A DNA stretch of 64,000 bases from Apoderus coryli (GCA_911728435.2 OU452211.1:8352428-8416427), one strand, 5' to 3'; shown: positions 22,431-35,582, numbered from the stretch's first letter. Numbers and translations: made by a program. The notes: generated from the letters alone by a model not told the origin.

Positions 22431-24714
22431 TGGGAATTGATTAGTAATGCCTGACTTCATTGATATCACCAGTTTTGGCGTTACTATTGAAGTTTCTAAG
22501 ACAAAAATGATATCTCTTACTTTTAAGTTTGATTTATTAACTAAAATTTTTTTTATTAAAATGGGTAGTCTATTATGAGAAACCCTGTATATACCAAAGA
22601 TCCACTTTAATTCTTACAACAAAATCACCCCTTATTCCCGGTGTTATCCTGCATAAGTAGATTTAATTATCAGGTAAAAATAACTTCTACTTTATCTAGC
22701 AGTTTCAGCCGAGTTGTTTCTATGAAAATTGCATTTTCCTGTTGACCCCAATCGTAAGCACTAGGCGCAATTGTCTTGCATTCTTTCGTTAATATCTACG
22801 CCTGAGCTGTCTCTTCTCGATGTGTCTTCTTCCAGCATTGATCTGCGGACGGACAGGAGACGTGGGTGACGGGGGAATAAAAGTGGGTGGTGGTTTTTGG
22901 GTTGACGCGACAAGCAGTGTTAGCGGGACGACGAAAGTGGGAGGAGGGTAAGGAGTTGGTAGTAAATGTCATTCGGACAACGCTGTCACTCCAAACTATA
23001 GACGTCTGGAGCGACAGCAGCAGCAGTGGAAAAGCGGCCCACACTACCACCTTTTACTTCAATCTAATCGATAACAAACACATAATATACAGAGGCAGAC
23101 ACAAAATTAGAGAGATTTGTCTATTTTAAAAATTATAATGTACAGGACTGGTTTAATGGTAATAAATATTTTGAAATTGATGAATCAAAGCTTCATTACG
23201 TCAAATTCGACTTGCACAAGGCTGATTTATGGTTCAGTTCGAAGCAGGTATCTTCAAAGCAAGGTAAATTGGTCTTAGAGTCGTGCCCAATGTTTCTGAT
23301 GTCAATCTGGAGTTTTACTGATTTCGTTCAATGATCATCACCAAGATTTTGCTCTTCTTCCTTTTTGGCATGCAGTATACTCTCTACCATCTAAAACTGG
23401 TTGAGTTTTGCAAAGAGAGCCTAAGACGGCTTTGTAAGACTTTATGGATTTCGACGTATGCTCCACGAACGTTAATTTGCCTTTTTAAAGATGTCGATCC
23501 TCTATTCTACTGAATTATTTGACGATGCAGTCAATTCTTGATTAAAATTGAATGGATGGGAATATGATATACACATGAAGACGGTTTATTTGATGTATAC
23601 AGTAGGAGGTCCAGTTTTTTTTCTATACCTTATGAAGATAAAGTTGACATTTTTGTTGCGAGTTATTTTTTTTTTAACCCTGTAACTTTATCAGATGCAT
23701 CTGTTCTCACAGCTTCCTGCTGGTATATTGATAGATAACGTCATTTTACTATTGCTTATGGACCTCTCCTTCTTACATAAAACCGACCTTTATTAATATT
23801 AGTCATACCTATAGGTTGCATGTCGTCAGCACCGAACCCAACCCTGCTGCCACCCCTTTGACTGATAGCTGGCAATCAAGAAAGCGTGTGCTCACAGCTA
23901 CCGGTGGTCACGAAAGTGGAGATCTTTCAGCATCATTTTTCATTGACTCTATTACGACTATTTCTCTTCTACTTTTAGTGGGTTATTTTTTGTTGTTGTT
24001 GATGTATTCTATATATATATTGTATATCCTTCGTGTCATTATTAATTATCATACTTAATCTTTCTTATTATTTGAAGGGTAAAGGCCGGTTTAGGTATAT
24101 TATTGCACTTGAATAAATGTGACGGTGTGTTATTTGTCAATGGCAATATGACAGGTAGAATCAGGACCGTATTTTATATAATTACTAACTCGTCACTGCA
24201 GAGCTGTAAAATTAGAAACGGTGTAACAAATGTGGAGTCATTACTTCAAATTCTTATATAAATCGTTGGATAAATATTTTTTTATTTTGTAATTTAAACA
24301 ACATTTATATCCAGGTTTTACTCACGAGTAATTAGTTATAACAGGAAAACAAAATCAACAGCAAATTACAATGAAATACTTGCTTGCATCTTGGAGACAA
24401 CAATTACAACCTGAGGTAAACCCACCTTTACCATAAACTGTAAATTTGTCTCAAGCAGGCTTTATGGTATATATTTATCATCCCTAATGTATATATATTT
24501 CCCACGGCACTTGACACCATTCCACTGCTTGTGTCCTGTGTCACATCAGTAGCCTATTTATCATACATGTTCTTATGCAGATGGAGCGTACTTCAAAACG
24601 TTTTCATCTATAATCCAGCAACAATGGGCAACACTGCCACTCTGGCATATACCCAATATACAACCACCTGACGGCCGGCCATGGCCCATCACATAAACAT
24701 AGTTGCCAACGTTT
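22431..24714. other. No gene recognised
   Basis: More than 2 kb with only short frames, mostly overlapping on opposite strands (for example 22796-23129). An ACCCTGTATATACC repeat end lies near 22581. A (TA)n patch occurs near 24011-24020. No motif recognised. Confidence 0.45.
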
Positions 24715-25231
24715 AATTGCACTAATGCCTACAAAACGAATCCTGTTAAAAAACAGTATAAGATATAGATGCAGCACAGTTTGGGGCCCAGGCCATTTAG
24801 ATATAAGAGAAAAAATACAGTCAACATTTTTTAAGTCCCTTCTACATCTTCCCAGGAATACAGCCTCCGCAATTATAAGAGCCGAAACTGGTTCTATTCA
24901 TTTGGGATATTACATATTTAAATTAACTTTGAACTTCAGATTACCCAAAGTATGTTTCAAAAGACAAATCGCTCTATTTGATCCAGGTACGGAAAAGAAA
25001 TATAATTAGGCTTTTCTATTCTGGTTCATTAGTTTTTTCTGGTACAAAATATTAAATTGTAAAGTACGTAGTTGCTCGGCAAAAAATATTTGGTTTTGCA
25101 TTTTTGTTTTTTAAATGTATATAGGGTGCCGAAATTGGTGAATTAAATTAAGTTTAAATCTAAATATTTAAGAACTCAATTGTTATAAAAACAATGTATT
25201 TTTATGAACAATAAAGAATTGAATTGAATTG
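24715..25231 (+). mobile_element. 3' end of a non-LTR retrotransposon with (GAATT)n tail
   Basis: The 94-codon frame at 24725-25009 includes STVWGPGHLDIREKIQSTFF, LLHLPRNTASAIIRAETGS and IHLGYYIFKLT. These match the post-RT region of several non-LTR clades (YGaeiWG, ek-Q--F-K--L-LPr-TP--v--E-G). After about 180 bp it ends AATAAAGAATTGAATTGAATT (tail at about 25190-25228). RT core and everything upstream are missing. Confidence 0.55.
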
Positions 25232-26000
25232 TTTTTGTATCCATGTGAGTCTTTTATTTTCGTGATTAAAAAAAATTATTTTCAAACGAGGAGTGAATTA
25301 AATTCCACAATCTAACCTGCCTATCGGAATCAACCTCATAAGTAGATTTCAGCCTACTGCAATGACAAATGGCACATCGCCTGTCGTGTCCATTAATCCA
25401 TGTTACCATCATACCACCTTGCATCCATCCATCTATTTTTCATTCTTTTTCTGTGTCTCTCGTGTCGTATTTCCTTCAATTCATAACAAAACAACAACAA
25501 CAACCAGAAGAAAAAAACAGCAAGAGATGAACAAGATGAAAAATTTAAGTAAGTGTATAGGTATAACAAACATGACTCTTGAGTTGAGGTGTGCTTGGAG
25601 ATAATGGCATCCATAAGTCATGTGTGTAATAATAATTATTATTACTATCATTCTCTCTCTTTCAAACATTTTAAATAATGTGTGGGCACCGTAAGATAGT
25701 AAATTATTAATATTGTGGCCGAGTTCAAAGTGGGAGGTTTCTATTTTATTATTTTTGTTTGTTCGTAATTTGTAATAGTGTCGCACCTGTTTTGTATTTA
25801 ATATGGTTATCTTCATCTGGAGGAATAACCAGCAGTGACATCAGAGGAAAAAAGATGTAATCGCGTTAAACGTCCTTATTTTTTGTAATTTTATTAACAA
25901 GAGTAGCATTTTTTACATCAAAATCCATATTCATTATATTTCAAGAAATGAGGCCATTATTTGCAAAACTAGCCACATGTTTTGAAGTAAATTTGTCAGG
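25232..26000. other. No gene recognised
   Basis: Contains simple AAC and ATT-type patches (25486-25503, 25626-25645). Frames at 25362-25816 overlap on both strands and show no domain. Confidence 0.45.
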
Positions 26001-26283
26001 AAAAACTTCTCACAGCACGAATTTGGATTGGTCGAGGGGGGCCTGTACCCTGGCCACCTCGTAGTCCGAACTTAATCCTCACGATTTTTCATTTTGGGGA
26101 TTTATAAAAATGAAGTTTATGCAGTAGAAATACATAATGAAGAACAATTATGGATAAGAATTATGGAATAGATTTCGTAATAACCCAGGAATATTTAAAA
26201 GATGCTGTCAATCATTAAGAAGGAGAATGGAAAAATGTATTGAAGTACAAGGGCAACAATTTGAACATCTTCTAAAAACTTAA
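26001..26283 (+). pseudogene. C-terminal fragment of a mariner/IS630-like DDE transposase
   Basis: With one or two frame changes it reads WIGRGGPVPWPPRSPNLI, then FHFGDL/WGYIKN-like sequence, VYAVEIHNEEQLWIRIM, RFRNNPGIFKRCCQSLRRRM and EKCIEVQGQQFEHLL. This is the usual end of an insect transposase family: RWIGRGGP, then SPDLTPLDFFLWG carrying the third acidic residue, and a basic C-terminal helix. The N-terminal two thirds are absent. Confidence 0.65.
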
Positions 26284-28646
26284 TGTTTTGTTTTAATTAA
26301 TCATATTTTTCATCATACCATTAAAATGTATTTGTTGAAGTATTTATCATTGTTTTTGCAAAGGTTACTTTGGCGCTTTTTGAATAATTTGCCTGCATTG
26401 TCGGCTTTTAGATGCATTTGTACTGGAACCATTGCTTCTAGCGACTTGGACAAGGTATGCCTCTCTTAGTATAGAAAAAGGGATAACAATTTTTTTCAGT
26501 CGAAAATGACATACAGTCCATAGCAAAAAAGTTAAGACCGATTTAATAGGGATGGAACCCTGTATGTAGCTCTACCAGTAATCACAAAACTAAGATCATA
26601 TTTGAATTTACCATGTTAAAAAACCCCTTTATACCACATTTTATCCATTTCTTGCGTCTCTGGCTAAAGACATTCAAAAAAATCCAAAAAAAAAATTAAA
26701 ATTCAACGCCTTGTAACTTTTAACCGAAGGCCTTGCGGACTCGTGTTCATGGGAACTTTTTTCTTATTTTAATGTCATCTATTGTGTGGCACTATGCAAT
26801 GTACTTTTTTCTATGTCACCCTGTATAGCATACGAATAAAGTGTATAAAAGTAATATAAAAAGGAAGTTGCGTTTATGTCGCATATAGTGGAGTCTCGAG
26901 TCGTCTCTCAAATGGACAGACCTCTTTCGACAGTAATCAAGTGTGTAAGTATGTATGTTTTCTACTTCGGCATCCAAGGCATGTGGATTTCGAAGTTAAT
27001 TTCCAACTCACAACGCATGCCATGTCCGTCATTATTGAGTGACACTAGTGGTGAATTAGTTTTTAATATTATTACACGACTGGAGTTGGACGATGGCTGG
27101 CTGTCGTCGCTTTTCTTTGAATAGTATTAAAGCATTTTTCACTGTGAATTTAAAGAAATTTGAGGCCGCATCTTATGTGGCACACGTTGAAATAGCATCG
27201 ATAATTTACCTCAATAAAACCGCCAATAGTGGACGAATGAGGATCATTGTTAAGGTTTTTTTTTTTAGAGTAACTACATTCAACCTGCATTCTTGTGTGG
27301 ATCCGAACATTCAAGGACCAATAAACACTTCTAACTGGCTGCGAATCCTGTAAGGAGACAAAGGTGGGTTTTCGGTTTATTTTTAAGGAGCATTTTGCTG
27401 GAAAAACTGATATGTGCAACCCGTCCTCTACCTCTAAGTCACATACAAATCTAACTCCAGCATTAATGCACTAACTCAAAGAAAGACAGGAAACTCTGAG
27501 CGTAGTTGCATTGCAAATTCCTCCAACTCAGGGATTTCTTTGAAATGCCTCCGATAAGTGGTCCAAGACTCATTGCTATACTCTCGTCTTTAGTCTTATA
27601 CGATACTGAATTTCATCATCGATATCTGTCCATACCAACATTATTAAATTCTAACGCAAATTCCGATGACTTAGTAAGTACTGTAAAGCAATTTCAACAC
27701 ATTAAAGACTTCCGCCATTTTAAATATCACCTATAAACTTGCTCAGCCTTAAAACCTTGAACTTTATTGATTTCTTCAAATTGGTGGATCCCAAGATTGC
27801 AGGATCTCTAGAAGCATCGAATTCTTATTGTAAGGCTCACTTATGTTACTTATCTCAAGTTCCTAGGAAATTGTCCTATCTGGCTAGAGCTGAGACAATT
27901 ATTTCCCTTTCATTGAAAAAACTAATGGAACGGAGAGACTCCAATATATCCTAACTTGCGAAAAATACATGCTAATGACCCTTCTTGAGAGTATAAATAT
28001 CGCGAAAATTTGACTATCGCGCAGTGATAAAAATCCTTAAACAACAAGAGGAAACTCAAACATTTATCCACAAAGATTCAGGTCCGTCATTCTGAATTGT
28101 TCAAAAGCGGTTCAGTGATACAAAAGGGCGCAGAGTAAGCCTTACAAACTAACCTCATCTATCTATGCATGGGTACTAATCACACTCATCCATGACCACC
28201 TTAATTTATGCCAAAGGTCAGTGCAAGATTGGTTCCATTACGCCACCAAAACGAGATTACAATCCTGGGAGCAATCAAAAGCTCCACCAGTGGCATTAAA
28301 AAATAAGCAAAGCCATCGAAGAAATTCCAAGTCACACCGAGTATTTTGCGAATTCAAGAGAATGATAATGACTGAGTTCACAAAAAAGGGTCACCGTATT
28401 ACTGTCGTGTCTTACGACAACCCTCAGAGCGGAAGTTGCAGGTGATAATTCTAGGTAAACAGAGAAGGCTGCTGCTCTGCTCAGGACAAAATGCTGAAGC
28501 ACATTTTTGGACAAAGAAAAATATTATTTAGATGCATTGAAAAGTTATCTAGAAAAATTTGTGTTTTCAGTTTCAGGTCCCTTCAAAAAAGTAAAATGAT
28601 TTCTAGTTTTGTTTTCTATTAAGTAATTTCATGCCATTTGTGATTT
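26284..28646. other. Non-coding DNA with dispersed repeat ends
   Basis: ACCCTGTAT-type ends occur near 26563 and 26817, probably marking a short MITE-like unit of about 250 bp between them. Frames at 26876-27954 and 28221-28514 are short, overlap others on the opposite strand and have no recognised motif. Confidence 0.45.
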
Positions 28647-29825
28647 AATAATAATAATAATCTCTTTATTGTCTAACAGGTATTGCTACCCAATAACAAG
28701 ACAAAATCTTACATAAACAAAAACAATTGCCTAGCATTAGCATACAAAAATACCCAACTTAGAACTAACTGAAAAAAGGAAATATACGCATCAAACCGAA
28801 GGAAAATTGGGAGGATTACAAGAACAATAAATAATTAACACATGAACATAATTCATCAAAACAAATGCAAATCAGTAGCCCGCAAACATGTCTCCAAACT
28901 TTTCTTAAAAGAATCAAGCGATACATTAAAAAAATCAAGGTTTTCATTAATGACTAATCGGTTGCTGTATTTACAAGCCCGAAATAGCGGTACTTTAGAT
29001 TCATAATTAGAACGAATCTGTGGCATCCAAAATAAACTAGCGCTTCTAGAGTGAACCCTAGGGACACGAAACCATAGCTGCTGAAGCAACCGAGGACAAT
29101 CCAACATATTGTTGATCAACTTAAAAAGAAAGATCTGAGATGCGAAGATGCGTCTCTCGGCTAACGGCCGAAATCCGAACCTTGTCAGTAACAGGCCGTG
29201 ATCACACCCACGAGGAGGAAAATATCCATCAATTTTAAATAACAAATATTTTAAAAACTTACGTTGGATACTCTCCAATCTCTGTATATGAACACGGTTG
29301 ATAGGTGACCAAATGATTGTAGCGAATTCCAAAATAGACACAACAAAGGCGAAATCGAGACTTTTCAGGCAGTCCATGTTGTTGAATTATCTGGTCTGTC
29401 TAAGAATAAATCCTAACATTCGCAAAGCATTAGCAGAAACTTGCTCAATGTGGTAGTTGAAAGATAAATCACCATCCAAGTATACACCAAGATCTTTGAT
29501 TAAAGCGCAGCGTTCCAAATTTGAATTATCGATGGTGTAGTTTCGCAAAAACGGATCTTGACGTCTTGTAAATGTCACCGACTTACATTTGTTCAGATTT
29601 AGAGGAAGTCTATTTAGATCACACCATTCTGAGAGCAGACATAGATCTGTTTGAAGCTGTGCGCAATCGTTCTCACAAACAACAGTGCGATACAATTTTA
29701 AATCATCCGCAAACAACAAATAGTTGCTATTGAAATCAGAGCCAATATCGTAAGAGGAGCCAACGTACTGCCCTGCAGTAATATCACTTAAATTCAAAGT
29801 AATAGATAAAATCTTCAAAAAGGAT
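28647..29825 (-). mobile_element. 5'-truncated non-LTR retrotransposon, best-preserved RT in the window
   Basis: Minus strand. The 3' end is CCTGTTAGACAATAAAGAGATTATTATTATT at 28647-28678 (written in full on the plus strand), an AATAAA followed by a (ATT)n tail. The coding part (28856-29818) has a single in-frame stop. The 5' end is truncated near 29825 inside the RT domain. Confidence 0.8.
28856..29818 (-). pseudogene. Reverse transcriptase C-terminal half with one in-frame stop
   Basis: From 29818 downward the frame gives NSNYLLFADDLKLYRTV (catalytic FADD), LLSEWCDLNRLPLNLNKCKS and VTFTRRQDPFLRNYTIDNS, then LIKDLGVYLDGDLSFNYHIE. After the stop at 29387-29389 it continues in the same frame: MDCLKSLDFAFVVSILEFAT, RVHIQRLESIQRKFLKYLLF, and ends TDLHLF. 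This is the RT thumb and post-RT domain of Jockey/R1-related elements. The single stop and otherwise open 320 codons indicate a fairly recent insertion. Confidence 0.8.
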
Positions 29826-30876
29826 CCTCCAATGCTCTTTCAACTTTCAAGAGCATACGCTTAGCAAAGACAACTTTTAATTAAACACTTCACAAATGGA
29901 TTTGAAACACCAACCTTAAAAATATGTCCTTGTTATTTTTGATGCTATCAAATTTTAAACTAATTAAACAAATCAATCACATCTACACCCAAAAACATCA
30001 TTATTTCATTTAAAATAAAAACTTATAGCCTGCCTCTGACAAACACGTTCGGCGCCACCAATCCCCTAGTTCAGTGACCATAAAAATGTCACCTCGTGTG
30101 ACATGTCACGTCCATCAAGATCAATTAATCGCTGGTCTGAATGATGTTGTTTTTTTATGTTCCTTTTTTTTGTTATATAAATGTAGTTGATGATTATTAT
30201 TAAAGGAGAAGAGAACGACGAATAAAAACGAAGTGTCGATACGTAAACATTAATCTAAACTGTCAATCTTTCTTCACATTACACGTTTCACGAGTAGTTA
30301 AGTATAACGTTAAAGATTGAGAGACCCAACACTCAGGTAGAAGGAAATTCGTTGGAGAACAGTGGCGGACGGAGGGCCAGTGATTGAGGAGGAGTGTTGT
30401 CAGAGCATGTCTTAGATCCCTCCAAGATGAATGAGAAGGCGATTCAATATTGAAATTTGTTGTGCCAACTTTCTCGGAAAGTATCATTAACACATAGAAT
30501 ATAATTTATTCGACTTTGATAGAGGCAAATATATACTTTACAACCTAATAGGTAGATTTACAACGCACCTAAGTGAGTTCTATTTACACAAAGATTTTTG
30601 TTAAATTGTAATTGTTATAAATCTCTTTTAAAAATTTGCCGACATAAATACTGTAAGTAATTCTTGTGTGATAAAACTTAATGACTTATAATACTGTGTT
30701 GTCTGTTTTATTTATTAGTATTTCCATATTATGTAGGTAGGTACGTTGATGATTTTATTTATTCTTCTTATTGTTCATAAATTACATTAAAGACTTTTTA
30801 TTACTTTATTATACCTTTAAAGACTAAGTATTAATAAAACAAATATCTACAACATCGTTTGCTACATATTAAGACC
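29826..30876. other. No gene recognised
   Basis: The 76-codon minus frame at 30263-30493 has no motif. The rest is A+T-rich. Confidence 0.45.
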
Positions 30877-30906
30877 TACGAGGGTTGCCTTTTAAATTGC
30901 GGGATT
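30877..30906. repeat. Solitary mariner terminal repeat
   Basis: TACGAGGGTTGCCTTTTAAA closely matches the left end of the mariner copy at 44901 (TACGAGGGTTGCCTTTTATA) and the end of the copy near 43608. No transposase is attached; it is a leftover end or the tip of a deleted copy. Confidence 0.5.
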
Positions 30907-30939
30907 AGAGAACAACAACAAATATTAATCATCGATAAT

Positions 30940-32145
30940 AATAACAATAATCAATATCTTTATTTCTGACGACTTACACAAGCATTACATATTCGAAATA
31001 TAAAATAAAACAAAATATGTATCTTTGACGAAAGGTGCCAGAAATAGGCGAAGTTCACAACGAGTGTGTTCTACCACTTAACCCAAATATATGACCTACA
31101 AAATCAAATGAACAGAAACAAGTACTATATGTATAGGTACTTGTAAAAGATATAGACATAGAAAAAATTAGGAAAACAAAAGAAAAAAAAAATAATTACC
31201 TACAATATAGGTAGGTACTCATAGAGAATAATACTAAATACAAAAAAAGAAAACTTGAGGCAGCTTACAGTTATGATTTCATAATCTAAACATCTAAACG
31301 ATCTCACTGGCTGGACAACATCAGCCTCTTTAAATTTGTCTTGAAGTTAGTAATACTCATGTTTTTAAATTCATTGGATACTGAGTTATAAGCCCGGACG
31401 ACGTCATATGAGAAACTTCTTTCAAAAAATGCTGTTTTATGAGAAGGCATTGTTAGTATATTTCGATGTCTGACATTTATGTTATGAAGGTCCGTTCTAT
31501 AAGAGATCTTATCATATAAATAAATCGGCGTTTTAAACAAAATTATTTTATGATATAAACAAAGCGTCGATTACTCATATTCAGCCAGCCAATCTCCTTA
31601 GTCTTATGAGAGACATGATCATATTTCCGAATTCCACATATGAAACGGACGCATGAATGTTGCACCCGCTGTATCCGACTGCCTGTACACTGATCAATTG
31701 AGAGACCGTACACCTCGGCGCAGAAATTAAAATTAGACAAAACCAAGCCATCGCACAAGATTCGTTTATATTTCATAGACAAGTACTTTCTATGATTGTA
31801 CAACATCCGTGTTGCACAATATGATTTTTGAATCAATCTAGAAATATGTTCTTTGTATCTTAAAGTTCTGTCCATAATCAAACCCAGGTTTTTAACTGTT
31901 TCTGCTGACCTTATTCTTTCGCTGCCAATCTCAATCTGAACACTGTTTGAGAGCTCTAAACATTTACCTTTATTTCCAACTGATTTCTTAGGATTTAACT
32001 GTAATGAATCTTTGAAAGATCAGAATTAATTCTACCCACAGCTTCATTTGTGTTCTCAATCTTAAAACTTAACTATAATTGTGTGTCATCAGCGTACATA
32101 TGGGATTGAGTCACTTTATTGTTATTGTAAAATACATTCAACAAG
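30940..32145 (-). mobile_element. 5'-truncated Jockey-like non-LTR retrotransposon
   Basis: Minus strand. The 3' end is AATAAAGATATTGATTATTG followed by TTATTATTA (about 30970-30940). The coding relic runs from about 32120 to 31304. It is a sister of the plus-strand element at 20.8-22.1 kb, from shared residues after the RT core. Confidence 0.7.
31304..32120 (-). pseudogene. Reverse transcriptase C-terminal part, several lesions
   Basis: HMYADDTQL (catalytic YADD) is at about 32110-32080, then stops and shifts. The frame 31881-31543 gives RTLRYKEHISRLIQKSYCAT, LVLSNFNFCAEVYGLSID and RIQRVQHSCVRFICGIRK; the frame 31540-31304 gives YDKISYRTDLHNINVRHRNI and KTAFFERSFSYDVVRAYNSV. The corresponding peptides of the 20.8 kb element are LVLSNFNFCDVVYGP and TAIFERSFTF, so the two belong to one family. 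Confidence 0.75.
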
Positions 32146-32459
32146 CGGGATAATTAAAATGACCCATGCAGGTTCCTAGGCAAATGATTTTTGTTATATG
32201 ATTAGGTATTCTCCTTCATTTTTTTGTCTGTGTTTTTGCTTTAGCTCTTCTTTTTTTTATTATCGTTTGTTTGTTACTGAAAATATTTTTTTGTGAAATT
32301 GGTTAAGTTTTTGAAAAAGGTGTAACACTGTAATTGGTTATATACATTGGTATTATATTGTATTTACTATACTCTGTATGTTATTGTATTGTATTCGTTA
32401 TGGAAATTGGGTTAGCTGAACAGACAATTTTGGTCAGTAGACTAAAATTTAACTGAAAC

Positions 32460-32506
32460 TTGCCCAATTAAAAAAAAAAAAAGGCCTTTATTATTATTAT
32501 TATTAT
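32460..32506 (+). repeat. Poly(A) run followed by (TTA)n
   Basis: CCCAATTAAAAAAAAAAAA, then GGCC and TTATTATTATTATTATTA. This resembles the tail of a non-LTR element related to those above, but no coding sequence precedes it. Confidence 0.4.
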
Positions 32507-34263
32507 AGAAAACTTCTAATGCGAAATCAACACAAAACACCCCCTGTATATTACAAATACAGGATGCCGAAAGTAAAATATTTGCATAGTAGGTAAAGTA
32601 TGGTTACTTAGGCTGTTTCTCACGAAGTCTTCTTAAGGTTCTATTCCGGATCTCACATACATAGAGAGAGGTATTGTTATATATTTTGTTTTAATTTGTA
32701 TTCCCACGATTTGTTTGTTTATAGTATGCGCGGCAAACTGCAATTATTATTATTATTATTTGATATTAGTACACATAGACTGATTTAGATAAGGATAATA
32801 ATATTTTTATGAGATTTAGATAATACTTAATATATTTTTATTAAATAATGATGTATGTAGTTTTGGGTTCGTCAACTATTTGGAACAATCTGTCAAAGTG
32901 TGTTTATTAACTAGATTGATAGGAAGATTGATGTTATTTGTAGATTTCCTTCTTCCAACGTAACGATAAAAACATATTACTTACTTAAGTATTAGTGATA
33001 AACATATTTTTGAAATGAGTAAGAGTACCGGGTGTCCCAAACTCGGCGCCCCAGGCCTATTGTATGAAAACGAGATTAGATATTAAAAATCTTTTGAAGT
33101 GGTATAAATTGTGTTGCATTCAGGTATATTTTACGCCAAAAAAATATTTTTTTCCGATTTTGCAAAATGGAGTTGGTTCTAAATTTTTACAAAATAAATG
33201 TTAAAGTCCGAATCTGAAGTAAATTGCTGCAGTTTACAGGCGGCCGACTATTAGAATATGCCTGGCCGATTACTAGCAAAAATCAGTTTTAGTAGATTTT
33301 TATAAAAATCTAACTATTCAGGAGATCGACACAACCGAAATTTTGAAAAATTTTTATGCAGTACTTCATTTTATGACCCCTGGATCCTAAAAATGACCTC
33401 AGTTCAAAAGTTTATATATCTATATATATATATATATATATATGGGATATAGAAATTTTGCGTCACGTTCTAGGCCGCATTTTTTGACCAATCGAAACAA
33501 AATTTGGTTAAAAAATCGGCTAGGTCATGGAATCGCGTGAGTTCGTTGGCGATTGAAATCGGAGAGCTAATTTCAGAATGGCGGCCTGTCAAAGTTTTAA
33601 AAAAATCATTTTTTTTTCGTTGTTAATAGAAAATACCGATGTTACATATCAAATGATAGAGCACTTAAATCTCTACAATATTTATTTGGAGAGTTTTTTC
33701 ATCGCTGGCATATTTAAGTAAATGTAAGTCAATATAAAGTAACAAAAAATAAAAAAAATATCATCACCCGCTATACCGGTAATTATTTTGACAAATAAAC
33801 ACCTGTGAAATAACAATAAGACCGTACTTACGTATGTATTATAGTATAATGGGTATTTCAGTTAAAATAACTGTCAATATGACACTTTGGTTATATTTGG
33901 CGAATGTCAGAATATTCCATTATTTGTTTATTAATAGTGGGTGTCATTGGTAGACTAAGTATAAGTAAAAAATACATAAATCAAAAATCTACTTTTCCGA
34001 CTGGCTGCCATCGGGATTTTTTTAATTTAAATATTAACGAAAAATAATTGACTCTATATTACAATATTTCTTTCTGTAAACACATAAATACTTAGTCTAA
34101 TAGTTGTGCTTTAATACTATTGAGAACTAACATCCTCAGTTGGAAAACACCTGAACAATTTATAATTCAATGTTGAATGCTCTTGTGCAGCCTGTATGGC
34201 ACTCTTCCTATATATTAACAGTCCAATCATTTTTTTTTCCGCAAAAAGCACTAAAATAGGTTG
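32507..34263. other. Dispersed repeat DNA, no gene
   Basis: CCCCTGTATATT near 32542, GGGTGTCCCAAACTCGG near 33031 and a (TA)n microsatellite at 33414-33441 are visible. The stretch from 33030 onward looks like a MITE or larger non-autonomous repeat, but its second end was not located. Confidence 0.4.
33414..33441. repeat. (TA)n microsatellite
   Basis: Uninterrupted alternating T and A of about 26 bases flanked by ATATC and TGGG. Confidence 0.85.
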
Positions 34264-34271
34264 TCAATAAA

Positions 34272-35375
34272 ATGTCGCGAAGATTTGGTATTGCATCTAA
34301 CGATGCAATTAATGATATTATATCTAATAACACACCAAAAAATACAATCAAATCAAAAAAATATGTATGGAAAATATTTCTCGAGTTTTGTGCGACCAGA
34401 GAATACAAACTGAATGCTGAAACGAGTTTGCATAATTTGGCTAATATATTGAAAGATTATGCGGTAAATATGAGAAAAGCTGACGGAACTGAATATAAAG
34501 AAGCAACTGTAAAAACAATTTGGAATACTACGAGTAGGCTACTCCAGGAAAAATACTTCAAAATTGTATTCGACCTGTTTACCAGCGTGATATTCAAAAA
34601 TGCGCAAGATGCAAGAAATGCAAAACGTAAAAGATTACAGCAGGATCCAAACAAACGAAAATGCAGTTCATCAAATTTGAGTTCAAGTGATTTGGCTAGA
34701 ATCATTGGATTATGGGATGAATGTACACCAGAAGGTTTACAAAATTTTTTTTACCATATTGTAGCTGTTGAGTTAGCTTGGCGAGGTGGTGAACCAGCTG
34801 ATTCCCTTATAGATTATATCACGATTGAGAAAATTCAGTAAAACATGCCAAGGAGGATCGAAAAGTTGTACAAATAGTAAGTGGCTTGTTCCAAATATTG
34901 CAAACGAAAGTACATGCCCTGTTCGGTTATTCCATAAATTATTGTCCAAAAGGGGGAAAAATATTACTTCCAATCGCCTATTCTTGAGACCAAATCGTTT
35001 CTGGAAATCGGAAAGTGACACATGGTTTGACAATATACCGGTAGGCAAGAACACAATTATATGTGGACCAAATCTCCGCGCAAGCTATTGGTTTGTACAC
35101 TAAGTGTAAAAAGATATCCAATCATTCGAACAGATCAACTGCAGTTAGCCATTTGGCAAATAAAGGAATTCCTGAACAGCAATTAATAAAAATAACAGGG
35201 CTCTAATTCAATTATACCGTACTTGAATATTAACCAAGAACGCCATGGTGAAATAATCAACACCATGCGAGGAATTTCTTCAACAGTGGAAATTAACAAT
35301 CCGTCAACTTCAGCAAACTCTTCTTCCAATTTAACATTTACCAATTGTACTTTTCGCAACTGTAGTTTTAAATAA
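34272..35375 (+). pseudogene. Crypton-like tyrosine recombinase with frame lesions and damaged GH box
   Basis: The longest N-terminal frame of the family (189 codons) starts MSRRFGIASNDAINDI and runs through VELAWRGGEPADSLID, which holds the first catalytic Arg. A deletion near 34831 removes the NNDGTPTNRIEYNP segment and shifts the frame. A second frame (34825-35103) carries SKTCQGGSKSCTNSKW, LFHKLLSKRGKNI and FWKSESDTWFDNIPVGKN. A third has KISNHSNRSTAVSHLANKG at about 35110-35165. A small deletion at about 35200 removes the GHSSS residues, so the second active-site His is missing. C-terminus ends at about 35375. Confidence 0.75.
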
Positions 35376-35483
35376 AAATGAATAATATTTGTTTGAAAAA
35401 AACTAATACATTTTGTATTGGAAATTATTAAACGTCAGATTGACAATCAAATTTTTGATATCTAGAAAGTAAAAAATTATCTT

Positions 35484-35582
35484 ATCGAATACTGCTTGGG
35501 CCTTGATAAATACTCAAACTTTTGTCATAGAGAATCCTTCAAGCGAGTTGCTCAAAGATAATAGCCCTCGGCCTGCGGCTTT
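35484..35582. repeat. Half palindrome, copy 3
   Basis: Carries the gene-proximal arm (TATCGAATACTGCTTGGGCC, TTTGTCATAGAGAATCCTTC, GATAATAGCCCTCGG) up to the loop and nothing of the distal arm. Confidence 0.85.

Larger units (their letters stand above)
34264..35582 (+). mobile_element. Palindrome-tailed tyrosine recombinase element, copy 3 (both ends truncated)
   Basis: Homology starts only about 8 bases before the ATG at 34272; the leader and left short repeat are gone. At the other end homology stops at 35582, at the centre of the palindrome (after GGCCTGCGGCTTT). The inner short repeat AGTAAAAAATTAT at 35468-35480 is present. Copies in the window therefore have different break points, and this one coincides with the hairpin tip. 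Confidence 0.7.

Noticed and set aside
25362..25816. Overlapping frames of 73-111 codons
   Set aside because: Driven by AAC/TTG simple repeats and overlap on both strands.
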